From assembly GCA_021785735.1 (NCBI GenBank), contig JAJYEP010000008.1, positions 1 through 32,167 on the forward strand: a stretch of 32,167 bases of DNA, written 5' to 3'. Positions 1 to 8,231 of this stretch are shown here, one piece after another (the first letter of the stretch is position 1; the number at the start of each line of letters is the position of its first letter). This DNA comes from Thermoplasmata archaeon. Its GTDB lineage: Archaea; Thermoplasmatota; Thermoplasmata; Thermoplasmatales; Thermoplasmataceae. The translations under genes and the position numbers were made by a program. The notes beneath the pieces were generated by a model, which saw only the letters and a program-made list of their open reading frames with translations, was not told the DNA's origin and ran no database searches.

Positions 1-1884
1 CTGAATGCTTGAAGACAGATAATTTGTAAAACTCAAGTTCCCCAAGACGTTACCGTTCTGACTTACCGTAGTAACATTGACTTTGCCGCTGGCGTTTATG
101 GAGAGAAGGTAAAACGTATTCCCTGCATTGTTCACGGTGAGAGACACTACTGTCATATTAATCAGTGTGACGTTCCTAACAAAATGGAAGGTGGATGCAT
201 CTATTATTGACAGGCCGTTTGAAGTGGGAACGTAGAGATAACCATTCGCCGGATCATAGTACATCCCGGTCTCTGCTGAAACGTTCTTCATAGTGTAAAC
301 CTGACTTTTTCCGCTCGTCAGATTCATATTCGCCAAAAGTCCTTTTCCAGCTATGAATTGAAACCCGGTTACAAAGAGATGATTTGAAACGTTATCAAGA
401 GCCATTGAAGTCAGTCCATACGGGGCGGGAGCAAAATACATTGTATTATATCCGGGACGTGTTATGGGCACTCCATTAAGTGTCGGAACAAAAGGAAGCA
501 AAGAGGTTTCTGCTTTTATGAAAGACGCATTTGACGGAGACTCAAACGCGATGTCAAACGCGTTTCCCGATCCGGAGACCGAAAAATTCATGGTACCGGG
601 ATATGCAAGATAGCCATTCGCTCCCGTAACTGTAATGTTGTAAGTGCCGTTTACAAGCTCCAGGGTATTGCTGCCAGATCCAGAATAATTGAAAGTTCCC
701 AAATTTTCAACATTAAGGTACCATTGGTTGCCAGAAGGGAGCCCCGTGGAAACAAACGTCACTGGAAAAGTCCCATGCATACTGTATGGAAGGTTGTAGC
801 CAAGTGTGGTGGTATTCCTCTCAAATATCCAGTAGAAATGGTTGACTTCTGGAAAATTGTCAAACTGAAAACCGAGAACAACATTCAACTTTCCATTCGT
901 GTTAAGCGGTTCATGGGAAACATTCTGCAGTACATTATCAATGGATATGGAAGTAGCGCTGCCGTTCAAATATCCTGTCGCAAAGATATGATATACATAA
1001 GGGCTGATGGACTTGGAAACATTATATGTATAAGTCAGACCATTTCCATTCCAGAGGCTAAGGCCAAGCATGTTGGAGTCGTTTTCAGCCCATCCCGCAG
1101 TCATTACTGGACGGTCATTGTTGATTCCTCCATTCCCGAATCCAGCCCCCCCGAGGAAGAATGTTGTAGAATCATTAGAAGTGGGGGTGTTCATTATACC
1201 ATACGCCTCAACTTCGCCGGGGTAGGGAAATGCCGTTTGGGAGAACAGGTCATTTCCATTGTTGACAAATGTTATGCCGTTGTTAATAACGAATGTACCA
1301 GCTGTTGCCTGTGCAGTATTCCATATGGAGTTCTTTACTGCGGTGCCAGAGAAATTGTCGTAGAAGTTGAACACATGCGACCCGTCATCATACATGCCAT
1401 ACAAGCTTGTAAATTCCGGTGCCTCACCCGTGGAGAAGTTATTGAAGGCGTTGCTTCCAACTGGAAGAAAATTCATGTGGATATCCAGAGACCCACCCAC
1501 AGCTATTGTAGAATTCAGTCTCAGCCAGTATGTGGTGTTACTGTCGGTACTGGAATTTCCGGATTGCAGCCAGGACGGGATCCTCGCGCCGCTGGTGTAG
1601 CTGAACCATATATTCGACAGGTTTCTATTCTCATACACAGAAAACATTGAGCTGTTTACAACAATCATCTCGTCGAATGGAGTTGGTGTCGCGGACGATC
1701 CGTTGTTATGTATAACTATGGTAGTCTGGTATCCGCCGGAATATGATACTAGCGGAGAAATGACCGGAATAGCTCCCAGGTGGGAACTCCCAGCAGTGGA
1801 AGTGGCATTGGCCATTCCTGTTCCAGAAGCAAACAGGGATAGCACAAGCAGCACCGAATATAGTATCTTAAATCTGGTATCCAT
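1..1884 (-). CDS. Large secreted/surface protein, 3'-truncated by the window edge: signal peptide, DUF2341-like region, thermopsin-type Ig-like repeat, YVTN-like beta-propeller start
   Basis: Read codon by codon on the minus strand from ATG at 1884 (MDTRFKILYSVLLVLSLFASGTGMANATS...) to base 1 with no in-frame stop (628 codons). Contains YTSGARIPSWLQSGNSSTDSNTTYWLRLNSTIAVGGSLDIHMNF (DUF2341-like), FPVTFVSTGLPSGNQWYLNVENLGTFNYSGSGSNTLELVNGTYNITVTGANGYLAYPGTMNFSVSGSG (repeat common in Thermoplasmatales surface proteins) and LYVPTSNGLSIIDASTFHFVRNVTL (YVTN-like blade). Rich in N-x-S/T sequons. Confidence 0.9.
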   Translation of the reverse strand, partial: MDTRFKILYSVLLVLSLFASGTGMANATSTAGSSHLGAIPVISPLVSYSGGYQTTIVIHNNGSSATPTPFDEMIVVNSSMFSVYENRNLSNIWFSYTSGARIPSWLQSGNSSTDSNTTYWLRLNSTIAVGGSLDIHMNFLPVGSNAFNNFSTGEAPEFTSLYGMYDDGSHVFNFYDNFSGTAVKNSIWNTAQATAGTFVINNGITFVNNGNDLFSQTAFPYPGEVEAYGIMNTPTSNDSTTFFLGGAGFGNGGINNDRPVMTAGWAENDSNMLGLSLWNGNGLTYTYNVSKSISPYVYHIFATGYLNGSATSISIDNVLQNVSHEPLNTNGKLNVVLGFQFDNFPEVNHFYWIFERNTTTLGYNLPYSMHGTFPVTFVSTGLPSGNQWYLNVENLGTFNYSGSGSNTLELVNGTYNITVTGANGYLAYPGTMNFSVSGSGNAFDIAFESPSNASFIKAETSLLPFVPTLNGVPITRPGYNTMYFAPAPYGLTSMALDNVSNHLFVTGFQFIAGKGLLANMNLTSGKSQVYTMKNVSAETGMYYDPANGYLYVPTSNGLSIIDASTFHFVRNVTLINMTVVSLTVNNAGNTFYLLSINASGKVNVTTVSQNGNVLGNLSFTNYLSSSIQ

Positions 1885-1900
1885 AGTAAAGTAAAAGTTA

Positions 1901-1912
1901 TTATTATATAAA
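1901..1912 (-). promoter_or_regulatory. Putative TATA box of the surface protein gene
   Basis: Minus strand TTTATATAATAA is centred about 23 nt upstream of ATG (1884), a spacing consistent with a leaderless transcript. Confidence 0.5.
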
Positions 1913-1924
1913 CGTTACTTTCAT

Positions 1925-2084
1925 ATCTGCCGTGCTGATTAACTATTTTAACGACCTGGCCCCCGAGCTGCTTTATTTCCTCATATTCCGAAGTTATTTT
2001 TTCATTTCATGCAGTCGGTTCTAATATTGCCGATAGAGAATAAAACGCTATCAAGATTATCCTCCCTTATCACGACCAGGCCTT
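1925..2084 (-). pseudogene. Possible decayed coding fragment with a frameshift
   Basis: Minus strand reads KGLVVIREDNLDSVLFSIGNIRTDCMK* and, after a one-base shift near an A-run at ~2000, EKITSEYEEIKQLGGQVVKIVNQHGRYESN. Both halves look protein-like but are in different frames. Confidence 0.3.
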
Positions 2085-2182
2085 TCTAATATTTCACCGG
2101 GGGGTTGTTTCCAGCAGTCATTTCAGATGATGAGCGTATCTTGAATGGTTAAAGGGATCTTACTATGTATAGAGTTTTCGCA

Positions 2183-2485
2183 TCATCCCATCGACAGAAA
2201 TCTTCCTTTCCCATATCCTGAAGTCAGCAGGGTATATACTAGTGCAATCCACTTGATCCACCGCCTCGTCCGCCAAAACAATACGAGGAGAACGCTAACA
2301 GCCAACGGCACCAGACCGCTAGGAAGGTGGTGGGGGTCAAGGTTACCCATCTTCTGAGAATAGGCAGGAAGGATTTTGATCTCCGGCATTTCCATGAAGA
2401 TTTGCGAATGCATTGAGATCCAAACGTCATTCTGAGCATTCAAGTATTCAAACCCAACCTCTGTGATTTTGTCTTTGATGGCCAA
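2183..2485 (-). CDS. Hypothetical protein with one predicted hydrophobic segment; may be a gene remnant
   Basis: 100 aa ORF with hydrophobic stretch LVPLAVSVLLVLFW...WIALVYTLL. No family recognised. Confidence 0.25.
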   Translation of the reverse strand: MAIKDKITEVGFEYLNAQNDVWISMHSQIFMEMPEIKILPAYSQKMGNLDPHHLPSGLVPLAVSVLLVLFWRTRRWIKWIALVYTLLTSGYGKGRFLSMG

Positions 2486-2519
2486 TTCTCAAAAGCGAGT
2501 CAGAATGAGTTCGATCATA

Positions 2520-4379
2520 TTAGTATGATTCCAGTTTTTCCCTCAGTTTATAGAAACGATCCCAGAGTTCAGCTGGAAATCTATCGCCAAAGCTCCTGAA
2601 AAATGGTTCGATCTCGTTGAGCTCAGACAGGAATCCATGCGTATCGACAAACGTCAGTTTTTTCATCGTCTCCTTTGTAACGATGCCATTGCATTCAAAC
2701 GCATCAGGATCCGGGACGTATCCGATCGGGGTCTTTATTGCATGTTTTTCCTGCCCTGTTGATCGGGCTATGACCCAGTTCAGAACATACATGTTGTTTG
2801 AATAACCGGGCCACATGAATTCACCTTTCTCATCCTTTCTGAACCAGTTCACGTTAAAAATTGCCGGAGGATTTCTGAGTTTTTTCTTCATTTCGAGATG
2901 ATGCTTAAAGTAATCCGCCATATTGTACGCCAGGAAAGGCCTTATTGCCATGGGATCGTTCCGCAGCACTCCCACCTTGCCAACCGCTGCAGCTGTCGTT
3001 TCAACTCTTTGCATTGCGCCTATAAGTACTCCGTCTTCCCAGGAGAGTGCCTGGTAAACGAGAGGAATCAGATCTTTCCTTCTTCCACCATAAAGGAACG
3101 CTGTAACAGGGACTCCTCTCTGGTTTTCAAAGTCTGGGGACAGATGTGGATACTGCAGGATTGGCGTTGTAAATCTGCTGTTCGGATGTGCTGCATTACT
3201 GCCTTCCACATATGGCTTACCCGTCCAGTCCGTGAGATTCGCCGGCTTACTCTCCAGCCCTTCCCAGTAGGGATTACCGTCACTATCGACTGCAACATTG
3301 GTGAATATGGTGTTTCTGTTGAACGTTAACATTGCATTGGGGTTTGTCCTGTAACTGGTTTGCGGTACAACTCCAAAGAATCCGTACTCGGGGTTCAGTC
3401 CATAAAGAGAACCGTTCTCCTCGTGCATCCATGTTATGTCGTCACTTATCAACCACGATTTCCAGCCGTTCTTCTTCATTTCTTCCGGTGGTTCTATCAT
3501 GGAGAGATTGGTCTTTCCGCTTGAGCTGGGAAAAGCCCCCGAAATGTAGTATGTGCTCCCGTCCGGTTTTGTTATTCCTGTCAGCATCATGTGCTCGGCC
3601 ATCCACCCCTCCCTCCTTGCAAGAATAGAAGATATCCTAAGTGCATGACACTTCTTGCTGAGCAGTGCGTTGCCGCCGTAATTCGTGTTCACGGAGATGA
3701 TGAGTCCGTTACCGCCATTCTTATCCGGAAAATGCGCAATATACCTGTTATCCGGATCTAATGCTGCGGTCGCATGAATTCCCAGCACGTATCTCCCGTG
3801 TTTTGCGATTGACTCCACAGCGTTCATTCCGCTCCTGGTGATGATATTCAGGTTAGCAACCACGTAGAGGCTGTCGGTGAATTGGAATCCTGCGCTGCCA
3901 TAGGGCGACAGGTAAGGTCCAAGCCAGTAGGGCACAACATACATGGTTTTGTTCGTCATTGAATTGTCCAGTAATCTCCAGAGTTTGTCCATGGCAGTTT
4001 CTGAATTCATCCAGTTGTTTGTCGGACCAACATCTGCAGGTGACCCTTCAGTGCAAATATAGGTGTCTTTTTCAGTTCTGGCAACGTCCGAGGTGCTGCT
4101 TCTGTGAAGAAATGAATTCGGATAAGTTTCCTGGTTAAGTCGGATTAAGGTGCCATCGCTTACCATTTCCTCCTGAAATCTTTTTGTTTCTGACTCTGTC
4201 CCTTCAACTATCACCACGTTGTTTGCTCTCGTGAGTTCTGAAATAGACCTGATATCTTTTATAATTTCCCCGGTCAGGACAGGGTTCAGTTCGTTAAGTC
4301 TCGACAGCACTTTCGAAGAGAGCAGTGCCTCTATGGATATTCTGCTCTTGCGATTATTTTCTATATCATATTCAATCAT
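2520..4379 (-). CDS. pckG: Phosphoenolpyruvate carboxykinase (GTP)
   Basis: 619 aa; kinase P-loop region GAFPSSSGKTNLSMIEPP, WLISDDITWM, NNWMNSETAMDKLW and C-terminal GTP-PEPCK features (NPPAIFNVNWFRKDEKGEFMWPGYSNNMYVLNWV). Confidence 0.95.
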   Translation of the reverse strand: MIEYDIENNRKSRISIEALLSSKVLSRLNELNPVLTGEIIKDIRSISELTRANNVVIVEGTESETKRFQEEMVSDGTLIRLNQETYPNSFLHRSSTSDVARTEKDTYICTEGSPADVGPTNNWMNSETAMDKLWRLLDNSMTNKTMYVVPYWLGPYLSPYGSAGFQFTDSLYVVANLNIITRSGMNAVESIAKHGRYVLGIHATAALDPDNRYIAHFPDKNGGNGLIISVNTNYGGNALLSKKCHALRISSILARREGWMAEHMMLTGITKPDGSTYYISGAFPSSSGKTNLSMIEPPEEMKKNGWKSWLISDDITWMHEENGSLYGLNPEYGFFGVVPQTSYRTNPNAMLTFNRNTIFTNVAVDSDGNPYWEGLESKPANLTDWTGKPYVEGSNAAHPNSRFTTPILQYPHLSPDFENQRGVPVTAFLYGGRRKDLIPLVYQALSWEDGVLIGAMQRVETTAAAVGKVGVLRNDPMAIRPFLAYNMADYFKHHLEMKKKLRNPPAIFNVNWFRKDEKGEFMWPGYSNNMYVLNWVIARSTGQEKHAIKTPIGYVPDPDAFECNGIVTKETMKKLTFVDTHGFLSELNEIEPFFRSFGDRFPAELWDRFYKLREKLESY

Positions 4380-4626
4380 GAGATCACATTCTTCCTGTAT
4401 GATCCCCGAGGTGTTAAAGCAACAATCAGGGATATTTCTCCAAGGTCTTTACCTGAGAGTGATTGTTTCTTGATCTCCATGACGGATATTTAACTTTCCT
4501 ATTTTCAGTCGCTCTGGTTTTCCAGCATTTTTCCTTTTATTTTCAGGGTCTTTCTGGCATAATTTTTTCCGGCGTGCATCGATACGTTCCATATTAATGC
4601 GGGATAAGCATTAACTGAGGATCTTC

Positions 4627-5406
4627 GTGAAAATTCATCTGCCCAGGGAACACGGGCTAACGGTCATATGGATTGTTGTCTTTCTTCTTTCTATTCTGGT
4701 CTCGAAGCGGCATTCATACTATGGGATATTTACGCTCGCTTTCCTGATCCCTTCCCTCTTCATTTACGATCCTTTCATCTCAGCCCTCAGATTGTGGTCC
4801 TCCGGAAAGAATGTAAAAATATACCTGCGAAAAAATTACCCTTATGTTGTTATCTTGCCGTTGGCAATTCTTCTGTGGTTCATCTTCGGCATATTCTTTG
4901 AAAAATTTCCGCCCCTTTCTCTGTCGATCTTTCTTGCCATCGCGGCGCTCTATTTCTTTTCATTTTATACTGGAGAAAGAAAGTTTTCCTCGATGATACT
5001 GTCAGTATCTGCCATCACATCGCTCCTGCTCCTCATGGTATCCGCCTTTGATCTTGATCTGAGCAGTTCGGAGATAAGGTTGTTTCTAGCCTTGTCGGCA
5101 AGTGAAATCCTCATCGCAGCAGGGCCTCATGAAATCATGCAGTCAAGAATTCAAAAATACAATTATGTTCATGGTTATCTTTTCGGAATAGTGCCTGTTT
5201 ATCTGGCTGCTGTACTAATATTGATCTTTGGTTTGATGGCCTCGAATATTATTATGACGGCACTGTTTCTGATCCTTCTAACTTTGATTCTGCTTTCTTA
5301 TCTGCTGATTAAAGACTTGCAAATTAAGAAAATAGGGATCGTTGTTGCTGTTTACAACCTGGTTGTCCTGATGTCGTTTGCATTTTTCCTCTTTGCATCG
5401 GTTTGA
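4627..5406 (+). CDS. YwiC-like integral membrane protein
   Basis: 259 aa, multiple TM segments, N-terminal KIHLPREHGL motif typical of the YwiC-like family; GTG start. Confidence 0.65.
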   Translation: MKIHLPREHGLTVIWIVVFLLSILVSKRHSYYGIFTLAFLIPSLFIYDPFISALRLWSSGKNVKIYLRKNYPYVVILPLAILLWFIFGIFFEKFPPLSLSIFLAIAALYFFSFYTGERKFSSMILSVSAITSLLLLMVSAFDLDLSSSEIRLFLALSASEILIAAGPHEIMQSRIQKYNYVHGYLFGIVPVYLAAVLILIFGLMASNIIMTALFLILLTLILLSYLLIKDLQIKKIGIVVAVYNLVVLMSFAFFLFASV

Positions 5407-5454
5407 TCTAATAAAAATGCAAAACCAATTATAGTGTGTTTGGCATGTGCGTAT

Positions 5455-6303
5455 ATGGCATTGGAAGCAGTCGAGGTATTACTCGGTTTTATTCTGTTCA
5501 TCCTGATAATAATAATGCTATCGGGATTGCACATTCTTAAGGAATGGGAAAGGGGAATTGTACTGACTCTTGGGCGGTATGGAGGAATAAAGGGACCCGG
5601 AATAATCTTTGTGACCCCTATAATAAGCAAGGTGACAAAGGTCTCCACAAGAATTCAGGCAGTGGCATTCAAGTCCGAAGCATCGTTTACAAAGGACAAT
5701 GTTCCGGTAAACATAGATGCGGTTATGTATTTTCAGATCATTGATCCACAGAAAGCGATACTCAACATTGAAAATTATACGATTGGAACCAACCTTTCCG
5801 CACAGACCACCATAAGGGAGGTCGTGGGAAAGTCGTCTTTTGATGATGTACTGTCAGAGCGTGAGAAAATTGCCGAATCAGCAAGAGAGATAATTGATGA
5901 AAAGACTGAGCACTGGGGGATCAAGGTCTCGGCTGTGGAGATTAGGGATGTGATTGTTCCGCAGTCTCTTCAGGAAGCCATGTCAAGACAGGCCTCTGCC
6001 GAGAGGGAAAGGAGATCAAGGGTCACGCTTGCCATTGCAGAGGTGGAAGCTGCACAGAAAATGGTTGAGGCTGCACTTCAGTATACAACCAATCCCATCG
6101 CATTCCAGCTGAGGTGGATGAACATACTTTACGAGATTGGACTGGAAGGGAAGGGCACCCTGATGATGATACCTATAAATGCGATGCCGGCCGGTGACAT
6201 GACCAATCCGTTGGGTACGCTGGGACTGAAATCCGTCGCAGACACTCTCAGGGGCAATATAAGCGCACAGACCCAGAAGGATAACTCAAACAAGCCAGCT
6301 TAG
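5455..6303 (+). CDS. Stomatin/slipin, SPFH (band 7) membrane protein
   Basis: N-terminal TM followed by LKEWERGIVLTLGRYGGIKGPGIIFVTPII..STRIQAVAFKSEASFTKDNVPVNIDAVMYFQI...SAVEIRDVIVPQSLQEAMSRQASAERERRSR. ORF track starts at GTG 5434; ATG 5455 is the likely start. Confidence 0.9.
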   Translation: MALEAVEVLLGFILFILIIIMLSGLHILKEWERGIVLTLGRYGGIKGPGIIFVTPIISKVTKVSTRIQAVAFKSEASFTKDNVPVNIDAVMYFQIIDPQKAILNIENYTIGTNLSAQTTIREVVGKSSFDDVLSEREKIAESAREIIDEKTEHWGIKVSAVEIRDVIVPQSLQEAMSRQASAERERRSRVTLAIAEVEAAQKMVEAALQYTTNPIAFQLRWMNILYEIGLEGKGTLMMIPINAMPAGDMTNPLGTLGLKSVADTLRGNISAQTQKDNSNKPA

Positions 6304-7040
6304 GGAGATGCTGTCCGGCTTATCTCTATTATATCTGCGATGGAGAGTGAGCCGGGCCTTCTTTCCATAAATTTTTCAGGGCAGTCTGCCAGGATTGACC
6401 TTATCATTTTCCTCTTATTTGAGAACAGTTTTTTTGTAAATTCGTCAATCCTCAGTATTTCGTCTTCCGGATACTCATTTTTCCTCGTGAGCAGTATTAT
6501 GGAGGAATCAACCTTGGGAACCGGCTTGAAAGATTGCCTGCTCACGTTATGAACTATTTTCACAGAATACCTGAGGGATGTTGATACAGAAAGCCGTGAG
6601 TATTCTTTATCCCCTGCTCTGGCAATCATTCTTACAGCGAATTCTTTCTGTGTCATCAATACCGCTCTGGAGAACTCGTGCCTGTAAAGTGCGAAGATGA
6701 TTTCAGAAGATATCATGTATGGAATGTTACCGATGATCTTCTCAACTTTCATTCCGGGCAGATCTAGAAAATTTTCCTTTATCACCTGCAATTGACCGGA
6801 ACAAATTTCTCTGGAGTATCTGGCATTTAGAAGACCCACGAAACGATGATCAGCTTCGACGGCAATAACCCTGCAGCCGCTCTTTAGCAACAAATCCGTA
6901 AGAATCCCCTCGCCTGGACCTATTTCAAGAACTGTGTCGGTTTTTTCCAGCGACAGGGCATTAACCTCGATTTTCGCAATGTTTGGATCGTTCAGGAAAA
7001 CCTGCCCGTATTTCTTAGCATAATTTGGTTTTGTGCTCAT
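6300..7040 (-). CDS. ksgA: rRNA small-subunit adenine dimethyltransferase (KsgA/Dim1)
   Basis: KKYGQVFLNDPNIAKIEV, VLEIGPGEGILTDLLL, IIGNIPYMISSEIIF (NIPY catalytic motif). Confidence 0.95.
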   Translation of the reverse strand: MSTKPNYAKKYGQVFLNDPNIAKIEVNALSLEKTDTVLEIGPGEGILTDLLLKSGCRVIAVEADHRFVGLLNARYSREICSGQLQVIKENFLDLPGMKVEKIIGNIPYMISSEIIFALYRHEFSRAVLMTQKEFAVRMIARAGDKEYSRLSVSTSLRYSVKIVHNVSRQSFKPVPKVDSSIILLTRKNEYPEDEILRIDEFTKKLFSNKRKMIRSILADCPEKFMERRPGSLSIADIIEISRTASP

Positions 7041-7594
7041 TTTGATACGAACATCTTGTATTTTTCAAATCTCTCTTCAAGTTCCTGGATAATCCTGCCG
7101 ACTATCATTTTCTGGGGATTGTGAACGGTCTTCACTCTTTCTGTAAGATCTTTAAAAGATTCAAACGGCTTTTTCTTCCTCTCTTCTATAATGCTCCACA
7201 TGGTCTTGTTTCCGAGACCGGGAAGAAGCTCGAGAGAGTGCAGTCTCGTGTTAATTGGCTGTGCGGTGTTGAAAAACCCTATGTACTTGGATTCCTGCTG
7301 ATTTACAAGAGTCTCCAGTATAAATGGCAATTCATTCATAGCAGCGCTCGTCAGGTCCTTGTAGGAGATCCTCCTCTTGACCGAGAGTATTTTGGTTCGC
7401 ATCTCAAGATTGCTACCAATATATATCCTGTCTCCCACAGAAAATATTGCATTATTCTTTGGGATAAGTTCCAGAAGCTTGAATTCGTCCTCGCCGATTG
7501 CTATCAGGATTGGTGTTTTTTTATAGCTCCTGTCATCGGACCTTCCCTGGGGAAGGTAATCAAGTACATATGCATATTCTTCCACAAAAAACAC
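7037..7594 (-). CDS. DUF655 family protein (archaeal, HhH-containing)
   Basis: EEYAYVLDYLPQGRSDDRSYKKTPILIAIGEDEFKLLELIPK, LHSLELLPGLGNKTMWSIIEERKKKPFESFKDL; sits between rpoF and ksgA as in many archaea. Confidence 0.9.
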   Translation of the reverse strand: MFFVEEYAYVLDYLPQGRSDDRSYKKTPILIAIGEDEFKLLELIPKNNAIFSVGDRIYIGSNLEMRTKILSVKRRISYKDLTSAAMNELPFILETLVNQQESKYIGFFNTAQPINTRLHSLELLPGLGNKTMWSIIEERKKKPFESFKDLTERVKTVHNPQKMIVGRIIQELEERFEKYKMFVSK

Positions 7595-7600
7595 CAGGCC

Positions 7601-7912
7601 CTACTCAACGAGTTCCTGTAAATAGTCCAGAAGATTATTTAAATCTTTTTCGTTTATCAAAACTCCATAGCCGGATAAAATTGACGTGATTTCCTCTTTT
7701 GTCCTGGGAACTATATCGACCAGCTTCACCGCAACGTCTTCCTTGAGGGAGTATTTATTCTTGATTTCCTTAACAGCCTTCTGAGATCCGTTCTTGATCT
7801 TAAGGAACTTCTCGGTATATGAAACTGTCTGGGCCTCGGTATCGGTGAGATTTTCCTTTCCGGATAGTATCCGGTAAACCTCGGGGATTGGGATATACTC
7901 CTTTTTTGTCAT
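7601..7912 (-). CDS. rpoF: RNA polymerase subunit F (Rpb4)
   Basis: 103 aa; HRDC-like fold signature KYSLKEDVAVKLVDIVPRTKEEITSILSGYG; between rpl21e and DUF655. Confidence 0.85.
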   Translation of the reverse strand: MTKKEYIPIPEVYRILSGKENLTDTEAQTVSYTEKFLKIKNGSQKAVKEIKNKYSLKEDVAVKLVDIVPRTKEEITSILSGYGVLINEKDLNNLLDYLQELVE

Positions 7913-7931
7913 CTTTGCATCCGAGTCCGGT

Positions 7932-8231
7932 TTAAGCCTGTACTACCTTCTTCAAATGAGCCGGTCCTGCCAGTATCTGCTTTTCCACCGATCCGACGTT
8001 AATTGATACAAGATAGCATTCACCCTGTTTCTTTACCACGGTTCCTGTATATCCATGGAAATTATGAAACGGCATACCCTTATGGATTGATGAGTTTATG
8101 ACAATGGAGGCTTTATCGCCAATTTCGAATGACTTCATAAGTTCGTTTACAGTTGGCAAACCCCTCTCTTTTATCTTCCTTCGCATTTTCATTCTTGATC
8201 CAGATCTTGGACCATGTGACATCTTCGCCAT
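7932..8231 (-). CDS. rpl21e: 50S ribosomal protein L21e
   Basis: SHGPRSGSRMKMRRKIKERGLP...GMPFHNFHGYTGTVVKKQGECYLVSINVG. Start overlaps the pus10 stop (TAATG); an alternative start is at 8222. Confidence 0.95.
   Translation of the reverse strand: MAKMSHGPRSGSRMKMRRKIKERGLPTVNELMKSFEIGDKASIVINSSIHKGMPFHNFHGYTGTVVKKQGECYLVSINVGSVEKQILAGPAHLKKVVQA

Noticed and set aside
724-1650. 308-aa + strand ORF (and 1367-1600, 1703-1894)
   Set aside because: Antisense to the minus-strand surface protein, which has recognisable domains and a signal peptide; the + products have no recognisable family.
2898-3628. + strand ORFs 2898-3329 and 3332-3628
   Set aside because: Antisense shadows of the confidently identified pckG.
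7121-7621. 166-aa + strand ORF
   Set aside because: Antisense to the DUF655 gene; no recognisable family.
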